From Comamonadaceae bacterium (GTDB taxonomy: Bacteria; Pseudomonadota; Gammaproteobacteria; Burkholderiales; Burkholderiaceae_C), in assembly GCA_947372745.1 (NCBI GenBank), contig CANBUY010000002.1:1-64000 (forward strand): a stretch of DNA of 64,000 nucleotides, read 5' to 3'. The notes under the pieces were generated by a model. That model was not told the origin of the DNA and did not search any database. It was given only the letters and a program-made list of their open reading frames with translations. Shown piece by piece: positions 43,508-52,079 of this stretch (positions are counted from its first letter, which is position 1; each line of letters opens with the position of its first letter). The position numbers and the translations under genes are program-made.

Positions 43508-44707
43508 TCAGGTTCCGTCTTTGGCCAGGCAGTTGGTGACATTCCAGCCATACAACCATTCCATCGCATCATAAAAACGTTCGGGCGTGCGGCCCTTCCA
43601 GAGGTCGTTACGCACCAGGCGCTCTACGCCTTTGGCGTGGTAAATACGCCCCATCTCGCGGCTTGAGAGCACGATGCGTGCGGTGCGCGCCACGCGGGAG
43701 CGCTGGTACAAATCAAAGGCCTTGGACCAGTCGTTGTCATTGACACGCAGCGCCTCGCCCAGGGTCACGCCGTCTTCCATCGCCATGCAGGCGCCTTGCG
43801 CCATGTACTGCGTGGTGGGGTGGGCGGCGTCGCCCAGCAAAGTCACGCGGCCATACGACCACTGGCCAATGGGTTCGCGGTCGGCGGTGGCCCAGCGTTT
43901 CCAGGTTTTGGGCAGGTCAATGAGTTGGCGGGCCTTGGGGCAAATGCCGTCAAAGTAGCTTTGTACTTCTTCCTTGCTGCCGTCGGTCACGCCCCATTCT
44001 TCCTGTTGGCGGCTATGAAAAGTCACCACCACGTTGTATTGCTCACCACCGCGCAGCGGGTAGTGCACCAAATGGCAGTTGGGCCCCACCCAGATGGCGG
44101 CGGCGTTCCACTGCAGGTCGGCGGGGAAGTCCTTCTTGTCGACCACGGCGCGGTAAACCACATGGCCGGTGACGCGTGCCGGGTCGCCCACAAACTGCTC
44201 ACGCACCACTGACTTCACGCCGTCCGCGCCAACCAGTGCCACGCCCCGGTGGGCCACACCATGTTGGTCAAACAGAGTGACACTGTCCGCGTCCTGCTCA
44301 ATGCGTACGGCACGGGTCGAGGTCAAAAACTCAACACGTCCCGTTTCCGCCGCGCCTTCCAGCAGCGACTTGTGGACATCCACGCGGTGGATCACGGCGT
44401 AGGGGTTGCCAAAGCGTTTGATGAACGCTGCGCCCGTAGGGATGCGCCCCACCAGCGAGCCGTCCACGGCATCGTGCATCACCATTTCGTCGGTGTAGAC
44501 CGCACGGGCACGGGCTTTTTCGCCAATGCCCAGTGCATCGAAGGCGTGAAACGCGTTGGGGCCTAACTGAATGCCGGCGCCAATTTCACCCATTTCTGGC
44601 GCTTGTTCCAGCACCTTCACATTGAATCCCTGGCGCACCAAGGCCAGCGCGGCTGCCAGACCGCCAATGCCGCCACCGGCCACTAAAACGGGAAGTTGTT
44701 GAGTCAT
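43508..44707 (-). CDS. nagX: 3-hydroxybenzoate 6-monooxygenase
   Basis: The 399-residue FAD monooxygenase has VLVAGGGIGGLAAALALVRQG at the N-terminus, the DG motif LVGADGVKSVVRE and the GD motif RVTLLGDAAHPTTQYMAQGACMAMED. GEIGAGIQLGPNAFHAFDALG is typical of the salicylate/3-hydroxybenzoate hydroxylase group. It converts 3-hydroxybenzoate with NADH and oxygen to gentisate. The call as 6-hydroxylase rather than salicylate 1-hydroxylase rests on its place between gentisate dioxygenase, fumarylpyruvate hydrolase and maleylpyruvate isomerase genes, as in Polaromonas. A salicylate 5-hydroxylase is not present in the window. Confidence 0.87.
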   Translation of the reverse strand: MTQQLPVLVAGGGIGGLAAALALVRQGFNVKVLEQAPEMGEIGAGIQLGPNAFHAFDALGIGEKARARAVYTDEMVMHDAVDGSLVGRIPTGAAFIKRFGNPYAVIHRVDVHKSLLEGAAETGRVEFLTSTRAVRIEQDADSVTLFDQHGVAHRGVALVGADGVKSVVREQFVGDPARVTGHVVYRAVVDKKDFPADLQWNAAAIWVGPNCHLVHYPLRGGEQYNVVVTFHSRQQEEWGVTDGSKEEVQSYFDGICPKARQLIDLPKTWKRWATADREPIGQWSYGRVTLLGDAAHPTTQYMAQGACMAMEDGVTLGEALRVNDNDWSKAFDLYQRSRVARTARIVLSSREMGRIYHAKGVERLVRNDLWKGRTPERFYDAMEWLYGWNVTNCLAKDGT

Positions 44708-44729
44708 GGTTAATTCCTTGAGTTTGGAT

Positions 44730-45440
44730 TTACTCGGCGGCGCCGATGGTGAGGGCGACGCTGTTCACGCCCTCAACCTGTCCGGTGATCACGTCACCCA
44801 CCTTGACCGCGCCCACGCCTTCGGGCGTGCCGGTGTAAATCAGGTCGCCGGGCTGCAGGTGGTAGTACTTGGAGAGGTCGGCCAGCAATTCGGGAATATT
44901 CCAAATCAGCTTGTCCAGGTCCGAGCTTTGCTTGGTTTCACCATTGACTTGCAGGGCAATCGCGCCCTGCGTCAAAACGCCTAAGTTGCCCACGGGGATG
45001 ATCTCGGCACACACCGCCGATTTTTCAAAGTCTTTGCCCAAATCCCAAGGGCGTCCTTGGTCACGCGCCACCAGTTGCAGGTCGCGGCGCGTCATGTCCA
45101 GCCCGGCGGCGTAGCCATAAATGAGGCCCAGCGCGTCGGCTTCGCTCACGCGAAAACCGCTCTGGCCAATGGCCACGACCAGCTCCATCTCAAAGTGGTA
45201 GTTGCTGGTGCCCGTGGGGTAGGGCACGGTAGCACCCGACTCCACCAGCGTGGTGGCTGACTTGGTGAAGTAAAAAGGTTGGGCTGTGGCTTTGTCCACC
45301 GGGCGGCCCATTTCTACCGCATGCGCATGGTAGTTGCGGCCGACGCAAAAAATGCGGGTGACGGGAAAACGGGCATCGGTACCTTGTACGGGCAAAGAGG
45401 CGGGGGCGGCGGGGGACCAGAGGTAGTTGGCTTGTGTCAT
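44730..45440 (-). CDS. nagK: Fumarylpyruvate hydrolase
   Basis: I place the start at the ATG at 45440 ([10 protein letters not shown]); the open frame extends upstream but there it only mirrors the dioxygenase gene. The 236-residue protein is a small FAH-family hydrolase with [45 protein letters not shown] and [14 protein letters not shown], with the acidic metal site at HFEMELV. It splits fumarylpyruvate into fumarate and pyruvate, the last step of the gentisate route. It lies 25 bases after the dioxygenase gene and 22 before the hydroxylase gene. Confidence 0.92.
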   Translation of the reverse strand: MTQANYLWSPAAPASLPVQGTDARFPVTRIFCVGRNYHAHAVEMGRPVDKATAQPFYFTKSATTLVESGATVPYPTGTSNYHFEMELVVAIGQSGFRVSEADALGLIYGYAAGLDMTRRDLQLVARDQGRPWDLGKDFEKSAVCAEIIPVGNLGVLTQGAIALQVNGETKQSSDLDKLIWNIPELLADLSKYYHLQPGDLIYTGTPEGVGAVKVGDVITGQVEGVNSVALTIGAAE

Positions 45441-45465
45441 GTGGGGTACTTTTTTAAAAATTGAA

Positions 45466-46536
45466 TTAGGGGCGAACTTCGTAAACGCCAAGCTTCTTTT
45501 GCAGCGGGGCGTCGTCGGCGATAAACAGGAAGGCGGGGCTTGTGGCCGAGTGGTTGACCAGGGTGAGCGGCGTGTAGCCGGGAATGCAGCAGGTGTCTGC
45601 CTCGCCCAAGTTAAACGTGTGGTCGGGCACGCTGACCTCGGCGCCGCCTTCAATCTGGTGAAACACCATGGCGGTGGAGCGTGCAGGCATGGACAGGCGC
45701 TCGCCAGGGCGCAGCATGAGGGCGGAATAGCCCAATATTTTTTGGCAGTCGGCGCCCGTTTCAGGGTTCACATAGCTGACTTGCACCGCTTCGATTTCAG
45801 GCTGGCTGCTGGCCAGCGCTTGCAAGGCGGCGCGCACGTCGACCCACGGGTAGCGCAGCATCGGGTAGGCCTGCTGAGCCCGGTTAAACATCGGGGTCGG
45901 CACCACGCCGCCTCGTTGGTAGGCCCGGTCGCTGCCTTCAGACGTGACCGGTTGGGCCTTGCCTTCGGTCACATACGAGGCTTCCATGTAATAGACCATC
46001 GGCAGGTCGAGCACATCGAGCCAGATGACGGGCTGGTCGCCGTCGTGGCCGTGTTCGTGCCAGAGGCCGGTGGGGGTCAAAATCAAATCGCCCCGGCTCA
46101 TCAGGCACTTTTCGCCCTCTACGGTGGTGTAAGCACCCTCGCCTTCCACGATCATGCGCACCGCGTTGGGCGTGTGGCGGTGGGCGGGCGCCCATTCGCC
46201 GGGCAGCAGCAGCTGCATGCCTAAATAGATGGTGGACGAGGCTTGCATTTTCTCCAACCCGTGGCCGGGGTTGGCCAGCACCAGCACGCGACGCTCGGCT
46301 TTTTCAATGGGGGTCAGTTCACCGGCCTGAATCAGCAAAGGGCGCAGGTTTTTGTAAGGCCAGCAGGTGGGTTTGGTGCGGGGAATGGGCTTGCCCGGTG
46401 GCAGCACAGCGCGCAGACTGGGCCACAAAGGCACCAGGTTTTGCGCCGTGAGGGCAGCGCGGTAGTCTTCGGGCAGGTCTTCCAGGCGTCCAAGTTCTTG
46501 CATGGGGATGTCTCGGTGGTTTTGAATGATCTGCAT
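45466..46536 (-). CDS. nagI: Gentisate 1,2-dioxygenase
   Basis: The 356-residue bicupin protein has the metal site of gentisate dioxygenases in cupin one: [29 protein letters not shown] with two His, and [20 protein letters not shown] with the third. It opens the ring of gentisate between C1 and C2 to give maleylpyruvate. It is the first gene of the minus-strand nag operon and is divergent from a LysR regulator with 75 bases between them. An ATG 33 bases downstream ([10 protein letters not shown]) is an alternative start. Confidence 0.92.
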   Translation of the reverse strand: MQIIQNHRDIPMQELGRLEDLPEDYRAALTAQNLVPLWPSLRAVLPPGKPIPRTKPTCWPYKNLRPLLIQAGELTPIEKAERRVLVLANPGHGLEKMQASSTIYLGMQLLLPGEWAPAHRHTPNAVRMIVEGEGAYTTVEGEKCLMSRGDLILTPTGLWHEHGHDGDQPVIWLDVLDLPMVYYMEASYVTEGKAQPVTSEGSDRAYQRGGVVPTPMFNRAQQAYPMLRYPWVDVRAALQALASSQPEIEAVQVSYVNPETGADCQKILGYSALMLRPGERLSMPARSTAMVFHQIEGGAEVSVPDHTFNLGEADTCCIPGYTPLTLVNHSATSPAFLFIADDAPLQKKLGVYEVRP

Positions 46537-46553
46537 CGTAAAAGGCGGCTTTA

Positions 46554-46601
46554 ATTCTGTAAATAGAATATCGGGGATAGGTGGTATTCAAAATTCGAAT
46601 A
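46554..46601. promoter_or_regulatory. Putative LysR-type binding sites between nagI and the regulator
   Basis: Two inverted repeats lie in the 75-base divergent spacer: ATTC-N8-GAAT at 46554-46569 and TATTC-N7-GAATA at 46585-46601. Equal half-sites and spacing close to the LysR T-N11-A rule suggest binding by the neighbouring regulator. Confidence 0.5.
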
Positions 46602-46611
46602 GAGGAGAGCC

Positions 46612-47511
46612 ATGGACGCCCTTGATTTCCGGCTGTTGTCGGTATTTGACGAGATTTATAAAACCCGCAGCGTCAGCGCTGCCGCGCTGGCGCTGGACCT
46701 GGGGCAACCGGCGGTCAGCGTGGCGCTGGCCAAACTTCGCCACCAATTGGGTGACCCGCTGTTTGTGCGCACCTCCAACGGCATGGAGCCCACGCCCTTT
46801 GGCGAAGGGCTGGTGCGCCCGGTGCGCGCAGTGCTAGAGGCGCTGGATTTGGTACACGGCCACCGCAACGAATTTGCCCCCGCCACCTCCGACCGCAGCT
46901 TTCGCATTTGCATGACCGACATCAGTCAACTGGTGCTTCTGCCCAAGCTGTGGGAGAGCCTGCGCCGCTCGGCGCCGGGCATTCGCATCGAAATTTTCCC
47001 GCTGTCTAGCGACACAGCGCAGCTGCTGGAAAGTGGGCAGGCTGATTTGTCGTTGGGCTTTATGCCGCAACTGGAAGCCGGGTTTTACCAACAAGTGCTT
47101 TTTAGGCAGCATTTTGTGTGCATGGTAGGCGCCGGGCACCCACGCATCAAAGACGCGCTGACCCTGGCGCAGTACGAGGCCGAAGACCATGTGGTCATCA
47201 GCGCCTCGGGTTCGGCGCCCTTAATCATTGACCGTGAAATTGAGCGCCAGGGCATCAAGCGGCGCATTGCATTAAAAATACCCAGTTTTTTGGGCGCCGC
47301 CTTGTTGGTCGAGCACACCGAGCACCTCATCACCATCCCCAGCCGCTTGGGCGATGTGCTGCAAGGGCGCGGTGCGTTTCGCATTTTTGCCGTGCCCTTC
47401 ACCCTGCCCAAATACGAAGTCAAGCAGTATTGGCACGAGCGCTACCACCAGGACCCCGGTAGCCGCTGGTTGAGAGGGGTGATTTCCGAGTTGTTGTTGG
47501 AGACGACTTAA
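46612..47511 (+). CDS. LysR-family regulator of the gentisate operon (NagR/NahR-like)
   Basis: The 299-residue protein starts with MDALDFRLLSVFDEIYKTRS and the helix-turn-helix SVSAAALALDLGQPAVSVALAKLRHQLGD, followed by PLFVRTSNGMEPTPFG. The C-terminal part has the NodD/NahR-type effector fold (RSFRICMTDISQLVLLPKLW, ADLSLGFMPQLEAGFYQQ). AGAGGAGAG precedes the ATG. It is divergent from nagI, so it most likely activates the nag operon in response to an aromatic acid such as 3-hydroxybenzoate, gentisate or salicylate. Family sure, effector unknown. Confidence 0.9.
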   Translation: MDALDFRLLSVFDEIYKTRSVSAAALALDLGQPAVSVALAKLRHQLGDPLFVRTSNGMEPTPFGEGLVRPVRAVLEALDLVHGHRNEFAPATSDRSFRICMTDISQLVLLPKLWESLRRSAPGIRIEIFPLSSDTAQLLESGQADLSLGFMPQLEAGFYQQVLFRQHFVCMVGAGHPRIKDALTLAQYEAEDHVVISASGSAPLIIDREIERQGIKRRIALKIPSFLGAALLVEHTEHLITIPSRLGDVLQGRGAFRIFAVPFTLPKYEVKQYWHERYHQDPGSRWLRGVISELLLETT

Positions 47512-47917
47512 TTTTTAACAAAATGCTGTTTTAATCATGTTTGACGAGCTATGGCAGCTACTTTATTTGTAGCAAAAATCTTCTTAACGCGAGCCCTTCC
47601 CCCCGTCACTGCGAGGCCTTAGGCCGTGGCAGTCCATCGTGCCGAGCCAAACCCTTATCCGTAAGGAAAACTCTAGAGACTCGAAGATGGACTGCCGCGC
47701 TTCGCTCGCAGCGACGGGTCTGGGGTGCTGCCGATATTTGGTGTCATGACAAGAGAATTCATGGAAAAAATTGGACATCAAACCATGTGTTCATGGAGCG
47801 GGTAGTGCGGCAACCCTTGGTCAAGGCCAAGGGTTGATAAAGCGCAAGGTCAGTTCTGCCAGGACGCCCATCATTTCAACCTCAGATCAATCCCGGTTTG
47901 AGAAAAGGAGGTTCGAT
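47512..47917. other. Intergenic region with a REP-like element
   Basis: No gene is visible in these 406 bases. Most of the middle is the inverted-repeat element at 47602-47718. The part 47541-47580 has a small AGCTACTTTATTTGTAGC hairpin resembling the Comamonadaceae interspersed repeats. AGGAGG at about 47905-47911 belongs to the next gene. Confidence 0.6.
47602..47718. repeat. REP-like inverted repeat, diverged copy
   Basis: Arms starting CCCGTCACTGCGAG (47602) and ending CTCGCAGCGACGGG (47718) can pair over about 33 bases with a mismatched part in the left arm, around a 47-base centre. The arms are related to the perfect element at 57235-57314 (GTCATTGCGAGCGAAGCGCG). Such elements are widespread in bacterial intergenic regions. 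Confidence 0.75.
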
Positions 47918-48244
47918 ATGAAGAAGCTATTCACGACCGTCTCCAAAAGCACGGCCTTCATGGCGGTGGTTGTCATCACGTTTTCCACACCAGGTTTTTC
48001 TGAAACAGTGCCTTACCCGACGGCCGCGTCTGTGCAGCAGGTTTTGGTGGAGAAGATGGGTGCCAAGGCCAAAGATTTGTCGGTCACCGTCGATCAAGGC
48101 GCCGTCAATCTCAGCGGGTGGGCCCAAGGTCCCCGGGAAGTCCATCAAGCCCGCTATCTCGTCAGCAAGCTCCCCGGTGTAGAATGCGCTTACAGCAGCG
48201 GTGTTCGGACTTGGGTTGCCACCGACCAAACACAGGTGTTTTAG
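47918..48244 (+). CDS. Small periplasmic BON-domain-like protein
   Basis: I set the start at 47918, seven bases after AGGAGG; the frame continues upstream without support. The 108-residue protein has a signal peptide (STAFMAVVVITFSTPGFSE) and a single BON-like module (ASVQQVLVEKMG, LSVTVDQGAVNLSGWAQG, HQARYLVSKLPGV). BON modules bind membranes or help hold the envelope together. A homology call from motif pattern only; moderately sure. Confidence 0.7.
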   Translation: MKKLFTTVSKSTAFMAVVVITFSTPGFSETVPYPTAASVQQVLVEKMGAKAKDLSVTVDQGAVNLSGWAQGPREVHQARYLVSKLPGVECAYSSGVRTWVATDQTQVF

Positions 48245-48284
48245 GGTGGGCGACTGGGTCGGCGTGGTGAGCGTTGAAGCCTTT

Positions 48285-48782
48285 TTATCGGCCTAAGCCT
48301 TGGCGCTCGAAACGCTGCTCGCACACTTCGTTGCCCCACTGCTTGCCCAGTTGCTGGTGTTCAAGCACAAAGCCGAACTTCTCATAAAGATGCCGGGCGG
48401 CACTCAGGCCATCGAAAGTCCAAAGGTACACGCGCGGGTATTGGCGTGAATCACAGAAATCCATGGCGGCGGTCAAAAGGGCGGTGCCTGCACCGGTTCC
48501 GCGCAGTTTGTCTGAAACGATGAACCACCGAAGATGCGCGCCACTCTGCTGGGCATGAGCGCCGTCAATTGCAATGGCGCCTTCCACAACGCCATCCTGA
48601 AGCAGGAGCCAAAAGCCGTCACGATCATCGTCGTAGCGCTCGCAAAACTCTGCAAGTTCGCGTGCGACCTTGGCCTCAAATGGCAGTCCAAAACCAACGA
48701 GCACACTGTAAATGTGCGCGTGAAGTTCAACTACCCGACCAATGGCGGTGGGCAGGTAACCTTTGTGTATGAGGGGTGTCAT
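48285..48782 (-). CDS. GNAT-family N-acetyltransferase
   Basis: The 165-residue protein shows the GNAT acetyl-CoA loop LRWFIVSDKLRGTGAGTALLTAA (V-x4-RGTGAG) and the C-terminal VYLWTFDGLSAARHLYEKFGFVL. It transfers an acetyl group to an amine of an unknown substrate. The gene is followed by its own minus-strand neighbour YchJ upstream, 11 bases away, so both may form one transcript. Confidence 0.82.
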   Translation of the reverse strand: MTPLIHKGYLPTAIGRVVELHAHIYSVLVGFGLPFEAKVARELAEFCERYDDDRDGFWLLLQDGVVEGAIAIDGAHAQQSGAHLRWFIVSDKLRGTGAGTALLTAAMDFCDSRQYPRVYLWTFDGLSAARHLYEKFGFVLEHQQLGKQWGNEVCEQRFERQGLGR

Positions 48783-48793
48783 TTAAATATTCC

Positions 48794-49201
48794 TCAGTCT
48801 GCCACCGTCATTTGCCCGTCGATGTAATACCAGCGGCCGCCATCGCGCACAAAGCGGCTGGTCTCGTGCAGGCGCTGGGCGCCTTGGCTGTCGCGGCAGC
48901 GGGCGACAAATTCCACCACACCGGCGTCACCAGCCATGTGGGCAAAACGCACTTCCAGGCCCAGCCATTTGACCGGGGACAACTCCAGCTCACCGGGCGA
49001 GGTGGAGGCGTGCCAGGTGGACAGCAAATACTCAATGAGCCCCAACACGTAGGCGCTGTAGCGCGAGCGCATGAGGGCTTCGGGCGTGGGGGCGTGCACC
49101 CCTGTTTTAAAGCCAGCGTGCCAGGGACCGCAGCAGTCTTCATATGTTTTGTCGCTACCGCAGGGGCAGGCAGCGGTAGCGGGGTGAGGGGTTTTCTTCA
49201 T
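48794..49201 (-). CDS. ychJ: YchJ family protein (SEC-C motif)
   Basis: The 135-residue protein starts with a zinc-type SEC-C motif (CPCGSDKTYEDCCGPWH) followed by PTPEALMRSRYSAYVLGLIEYLLSTWH and an NTF2-like domain ending GRWYYIDG. This is the YchJ/UPF0225 pattern. The function is unknown. A second start seven codons upstream (49222) is possible. It precedes the GNAT gene on the same strand. Confidence 0.88.
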   Translation of the reverse strand: MKKTPHPATAACPCGSDKTYEDCCGPWHAGFKTGVHAPTPEALMRSRYSAYVLGLIEYLLSTWHASTSPGELELSPVKWLGLEVRFAHMAGDAGVVEFVARCRDSQGAQRLHETSRFVRDGGRWYYIDGQMTVAD

Positions 49202-49271
49202 GGCGGCGATGTTAGTGGACAAATGCAGGCTTAATCAGGGTCCTGTATTTTCTAAGCATTCAACCCTGACC

Positions 49272-49535
49272 ATGGCAAAAACCGCATTGACCTTTAATGA
49301 GGGCGATACCTCAAGAATCATCGAAATGGCCTGGGAAGACCGCACACCGTTTGACGCCATCGAGCGGCTCTACGGCCTCAATGAGTCAGCGGTGATCGAC
49401 TTGATGCGCGCCCAAATGAAGCCTAGCTCGTTCAGGATGTGGCGCAAACGCGTGGTCAACCGCGCCACCAAACATGTGGCGCTGCGCGAACCCGGCGTCA
49501 AACGGGCCTATTGCCCGACGCAATACAAACATTAA
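49272..49535 (+). CDS. DUF2805 / TIGR03643 family protein
   Basis: The 87-residue protein has the family core RIIEMAWEDRTPFDAIERLYGL, VIDLMRAQMKPSSFRMWRKRV and RATKHVALR, a helix-turn-helix-like basic protein. Function unknown. The start is the ATG at 49272; the frame is open further up but lacks a ribosome site. Its stop overlaps the stop of the Cys-rich gene by four bases. Confidence 0.85.
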   Translation: MAKTALTFNEGDTSRIIEMAWEDRTPFDAIERLYGLNESAVIDLMRAQMKPSSFRMWRKRVVNRATKHVALREPGVKRAYCPTQYKH

Positions 49536-49693
49536 GCGTCAGGACCTTCTGCTTTATCTGGCGCCGTGGCCGGCTCAGCTTCGACGCTGGCAAAGCACAT
49601 TTTTTCGCCATCCCATTTTTGTCCGCACCAACACACGCCCTCGGCGTTGATCAGGCAGGTTCCTGTGCCGCAGCACCGTCCATCGACATCCAT
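49532..49693 (-). CDS. Small Cys-rich conserved protein
   Basis: A 53-residue frame starts MDVDGRCCGTGTCLINAEG and continues with VCWCGQKWDGEKMCF; six cysteines lie in the first 33 residues and the tail is acidic. GGAG at 49702-49705 is well placed before the ATG. I remember very similar short proteins in other Burkholderiales, of unknown function. The Cys pattern suggests metal binding. It is convergent with the DUF2805 gene, sharing TTAA at the stops. Confidence 0.7.
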   Translation of the reverse strand: MDVDGRCCGTGTCLINAEGVCWCGQKWDGEKMCFASVEAEPATAPDKAEGPDA

Positions 49694-49718
49694 CTTGGTA
49701 GCTCCTTAAGTTTATAAA

Positions 49719-49994
49719 TTACTTCCAACCTTGCCGCCACACCAGCGGGTTGGTCAGCTCGCGCCAGGGCAGCACAAAGCGGCGCCCGGAGTTGATGGCC
49801 TCCAACTCTACCGCTTCAATCTGGATCGAGGGCGGCAGGGGCGCAATCACCTGGGTGACCAAAAAGTGCTTCTCCTTGTTGCGCGGGGCCACGGCCGTCC
49901 ATTTGCTTAAAGCGAGCTTTTTGGGGTTGACCTGGTGCGGCGTGGGCAGTGCGGTTGGGGCGGTGTTCGGGGCTGGGGTCATGGCTGGGTTCAT
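49719..49994 (-). CDS. TIGR02450 family Trp-rich protein
   Basis: This 91-residue protein contains NPKKLALSKWTAVAPRNKEKHFLVT, VELEAINSGRRFVLPWREL and WRQGWK, the conserved Trp-rich pattern of TIGR02450. Function unknown. I chose the ATG at 49994, which overlaps the lipocalin stop by ATGA; a longer frame to 50021 exists. Confidence 0.82.
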   Translation of the reverse strand: MNPAMTPAPNTAPTALPTPHQVNPKKLALSKWTAVAPRNKEKHFLVTQVIAPLPPSIQIEAVELEAINSGRRFVLPWRELTNPLVWRQGWK

Positions 49995-50557
49995 GGCGTT
50001 TGGCGCGTGTGGGTCACCCAAATCAGCTGCTCCACCGCCAAGCCCAGTGTTTTGGCCTGGGCCAGCAACTGCGCGCGAATTTCAGGTTTGAGTTGTTTGT
50101 CGCGTGCCAATATCCAAACGTAATCGCGGTCAGGGCCCACTACCAAAGCCCATTGGTAGTTTTCTTGGTCCAACGAAGCTACATGGTAGCCGCCGTAAAA
50201 CGGACCAAAAAACGACACTTTGAGCGAGGCCGTTTTGGGGTCGCCGGAGAACACGGCACGCCCGATGGCTTCTTTCCAGTCGTTCTTTTTGGCATCAAAA
50301 CCCCGGTTGATCACCTGCACGCTGCCGTCGGCTTGCATTAGGTAGCGCGCACTCACATCGCTCATGCCACGCTCAAAAGAGTGGTCCAGGCGGGCTACCT
50401 CAAACCACTGGCCTTCATAGCGTGCGATGTCAAACGGCGTCACCGCCGAGATGCCTTCAGGCGGTGAGGTGGAGCAACCGGCTAGGCCCACAAGCAATGC
50501 CAGCAGTATGGAGCGCTGAATGAGGCGGTGCCCGATGAACGAAACAAGTAAAGACAT
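49991..50557 (-). CDS. blc: Lipocalin family lipoprotein (Blc-like)
   Basis: The 188-residue protein starts at the ATG at 50557 and has a lipobox (LVGLAGCS), so it should be a lipoprotein of the outer membrane. The lipocalin signatures follow: YEGQWFEVARLDHSFERG (GxW), VINRGFDAKKNDW, ASLKVSFFGPFYGGYHVASLD and YVWILARDKQL. Bacterial lipocalins bind lipids or hydrophobic ligands and are often induced by membrane stress. It is coupled to the Trp-rich protein gene. Confidence 0.9.
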   Translation of the reverse strand: MSLLVSFIGHRLIQRSILLALLVGLAGCSTSPPEGISAVTPFDIARYEGQWFEVARLDHSFERGMSDVSARYLMQADGSVQVINRGFDAKKNDWKEAIGRAVFSGDPKTASLKVSFFGPFYGGYHVASLDQENYQWALVVGPDRDYVWILARDKQLKPEIRAQLLAQAKTLGLAVEQLIWVTHTRQTP

Positions 50558-50722
50558 GGAAATTTTTGGTGCGTTGGACTGAAGGGAAAAATCCACTGTT
50601 ATTCAAGGCTTAGCCGTGGTTTAAAGCCTCGAGAATAAAGCTTTCCCCCATCTCTTGGATACTTGGGGCTATTGAAAATAGTTTCAAATAAAGATTCAAA
50701 AAACAAAGCTGGACCGGACCTT

Positions 50723-51205
50723 ATGGACTCATTGCCCCAACTCTCGACGCCCCTGCCCAGCGCCATCACGCCGCCACCAACCGCCGCATGGTTGGGTTAT
50801 GGGGGCTTGTTGCCGTTTTTTTTGTTGTCGCTCGGGGTGCTGCTCGATCAGGCGCACCAAACCCTCTGGCGCGATTCGCAGTTGTCCTATGGCGCTATTA
50901 TTTTGAGCTTTGTCGGAGCGCTGCACTGGGCTTTTGCCATGACCTTGCCGGAGCTGGACACCCGCCAGCGTAATGAACGCCTGATTTGGAGTGTGGTGCC
51001 CGCGTTGTTGGGCTGGATGGCCTTGTTGTTGCCGCCCTTGACTGCGGCGGCCCTGCTGGTGGCGGGTTTTGTGGTTCATTACCTGCAAGACCGGCGCCTG
51101 GACCGAGCCAGCAATTTACCCAACTGGTATTTACCTATGCGCTTGCGCCTGACTTTTGTGGCCTGTGTTTGTTTGGCTGCGTCAGCTTTTTGGGGCAGTT
51201 GCTGA
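50723..51205 (+). CDS. DUF3429 family membrane protein
   Basis: The 160-residue protein has five or so hydrophobic segments (GYGGLLPFFLLSLGVLL, YGAIILSFVGALHWAFAM, LIWSVVPALLGWMALLLPP, LTAAALLVAGFVVHYL, FVACVCLAASAFWGSC) and the DUF3429 pattern SYGAIILSFVGALHWG-like plus DRRxxR. Unknown function, inner membrane. The ATG at 50723 (MDSLPQ) is my start; an upstream frame to 50663 adds 20 residues. Its end overlaps the convergent hydrolase gene by 24 bases. Confidence 0.8.
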   Translation: MDSLPQLSTPLPSAITPPPTAAWLGYGGLLPFFLLSLGVLLDQAHQTLWRDSQLSYGAIILSFVGALHWAFAMTLPELDTRQRNERLIWSVVPALLGWMALLLPPLTAAALLVAGFVVHYLQDRRLDRASNLPNWYLPMRLRLTFVACVCLAASAFWGSC

Positions 51206-51973
51206 GCGCGCTTGCTGCGCGGCTTGCAAAAAATCAGTGAGCAAAGGCGTGTCGTCTAGCGCGCCGTGGTCGGGGCGGTGAAACTCAGGGTGCCATTGCA
51301 CGGCCGCGACAAAGCTGGGTCCGGTGGACCGGATGGCCTCGACCATGCCATCCATCGGGCAGCGCGCCTCCACCACAAAACCAGGCGCCAGGTCTTTGAT
51401 GCCTTGATGATGAATGCTATTTATTTTGGAGCTGTCTAAGCACGTCAATAGGGCGCTAAGCCGTGTTTTTGGCACTATTTCAAGGGTGTGGAAGTTGTGC
51501 TCGTAAAGATCTGCGTGGCGATGAGCCGCAGCGTTGGGGTGTTGGGTGGGAATGTCTTGAATTAAGGTGCCGCCAAACGCCACATTGATAAGCTGCAAGC
51601 CCCTGCAGATGCCAAACACCGGTTTGCCTGCCGCCACAAAGGCCTTGACCAGTGCCAGTTCGTAGTCATCACGAATGCGGTCGCCGTGCCAACTGGCGTG
51701 CCCCGGCGTCTCGCCGTAGCTGCCGGGCCACACGTCTGCGCCGCCGTGCAAAACCAAGCCGTCCAGCCACTGCGCGTAGTCGTCCACCCCCACGTTGCCA
51801 CTCGCGGTGTCGCCGGTGGGCGACGGAATCATCACGGGTAAAGCGCCGCCTGACATGACCCAGTGCGCCATCGACTGCTCGATGTATTGCAGCGTTTTGC
51901 TGGCGAAAGCGTCGCGCCTGGGGTCTGGGTGAAAGAAGCAGGCGCTGAGGCCAATTTTGAGACGGTCTTGCAT
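51182..51973 (-). CDS. Class-I glutamine amidotransferase-type gamma-glutamyl hydrolase (peptidase C26)
   Basis: The 263-residue protein is PuuD-like: LDGLVLHGGADVWPGSYG, PVFGICRGLQLINVAFGGTL with the nucleophile Cys, NSIHHQGIKDLAPG and VAAVQWHPEF with the catalytic His. It hydrolyses gamma-glutamyl bonds, for example in gamma-glutamyl-GABA. The stretch ALLTCLDSSKINSI is encoded by DNA that resembles the interspersed repeat seen at 34518 and 57154, so a repeat copy may have become coding. Substrate unknown. Confidence 0.88.
   Translation of the reverse strand: MQDRLKIGLSACFFHPDPRRDAFASKTLQYIEQSMAHWVMSGGALPVMIPSPTGDTASGNVGVDDYAQWLDGLVLHGGADVWPGSYGETPGHASWHGDRIRDDYELALVKAFVAAGKPVFGICRGLQLINVAFGGTLIQDIPTQHPNAAAHRHADLYEHNFHTLEIVPKTRLSALLTCLDSSKINSIHHQGIKDLAPGFVVEARCPMDGMVEAIRSTGPSFVAAVQWHPEFHRPDHGALDDTPLLTDFLQAAQQARSATAPKS
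51430..51446 (+). repeat. Repeat-like sequence inside the C26 hydrolase gene
   Basis: AGCTGTCTAAGCACGT differs from the shared AGCTGCTTAAGCACGT of 34518 and 57154 only by a swapped CT/TC, and is flanked by TATTTATTTT-like and GGCGCTAAGCC-like parts. It lies in frame in the hydrolase. Confidence 0.45.
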
Positions 51974-52079
51974 GGCAATGGTTTACGGGTTGGGGCGCAC
52001 AAAAGAAGCTATTTTGCCGAATTTCACAAAGGCCCGGTGCTTCGGGTAATCTTACGCATCCCCTCTTAAATAGCCCACC

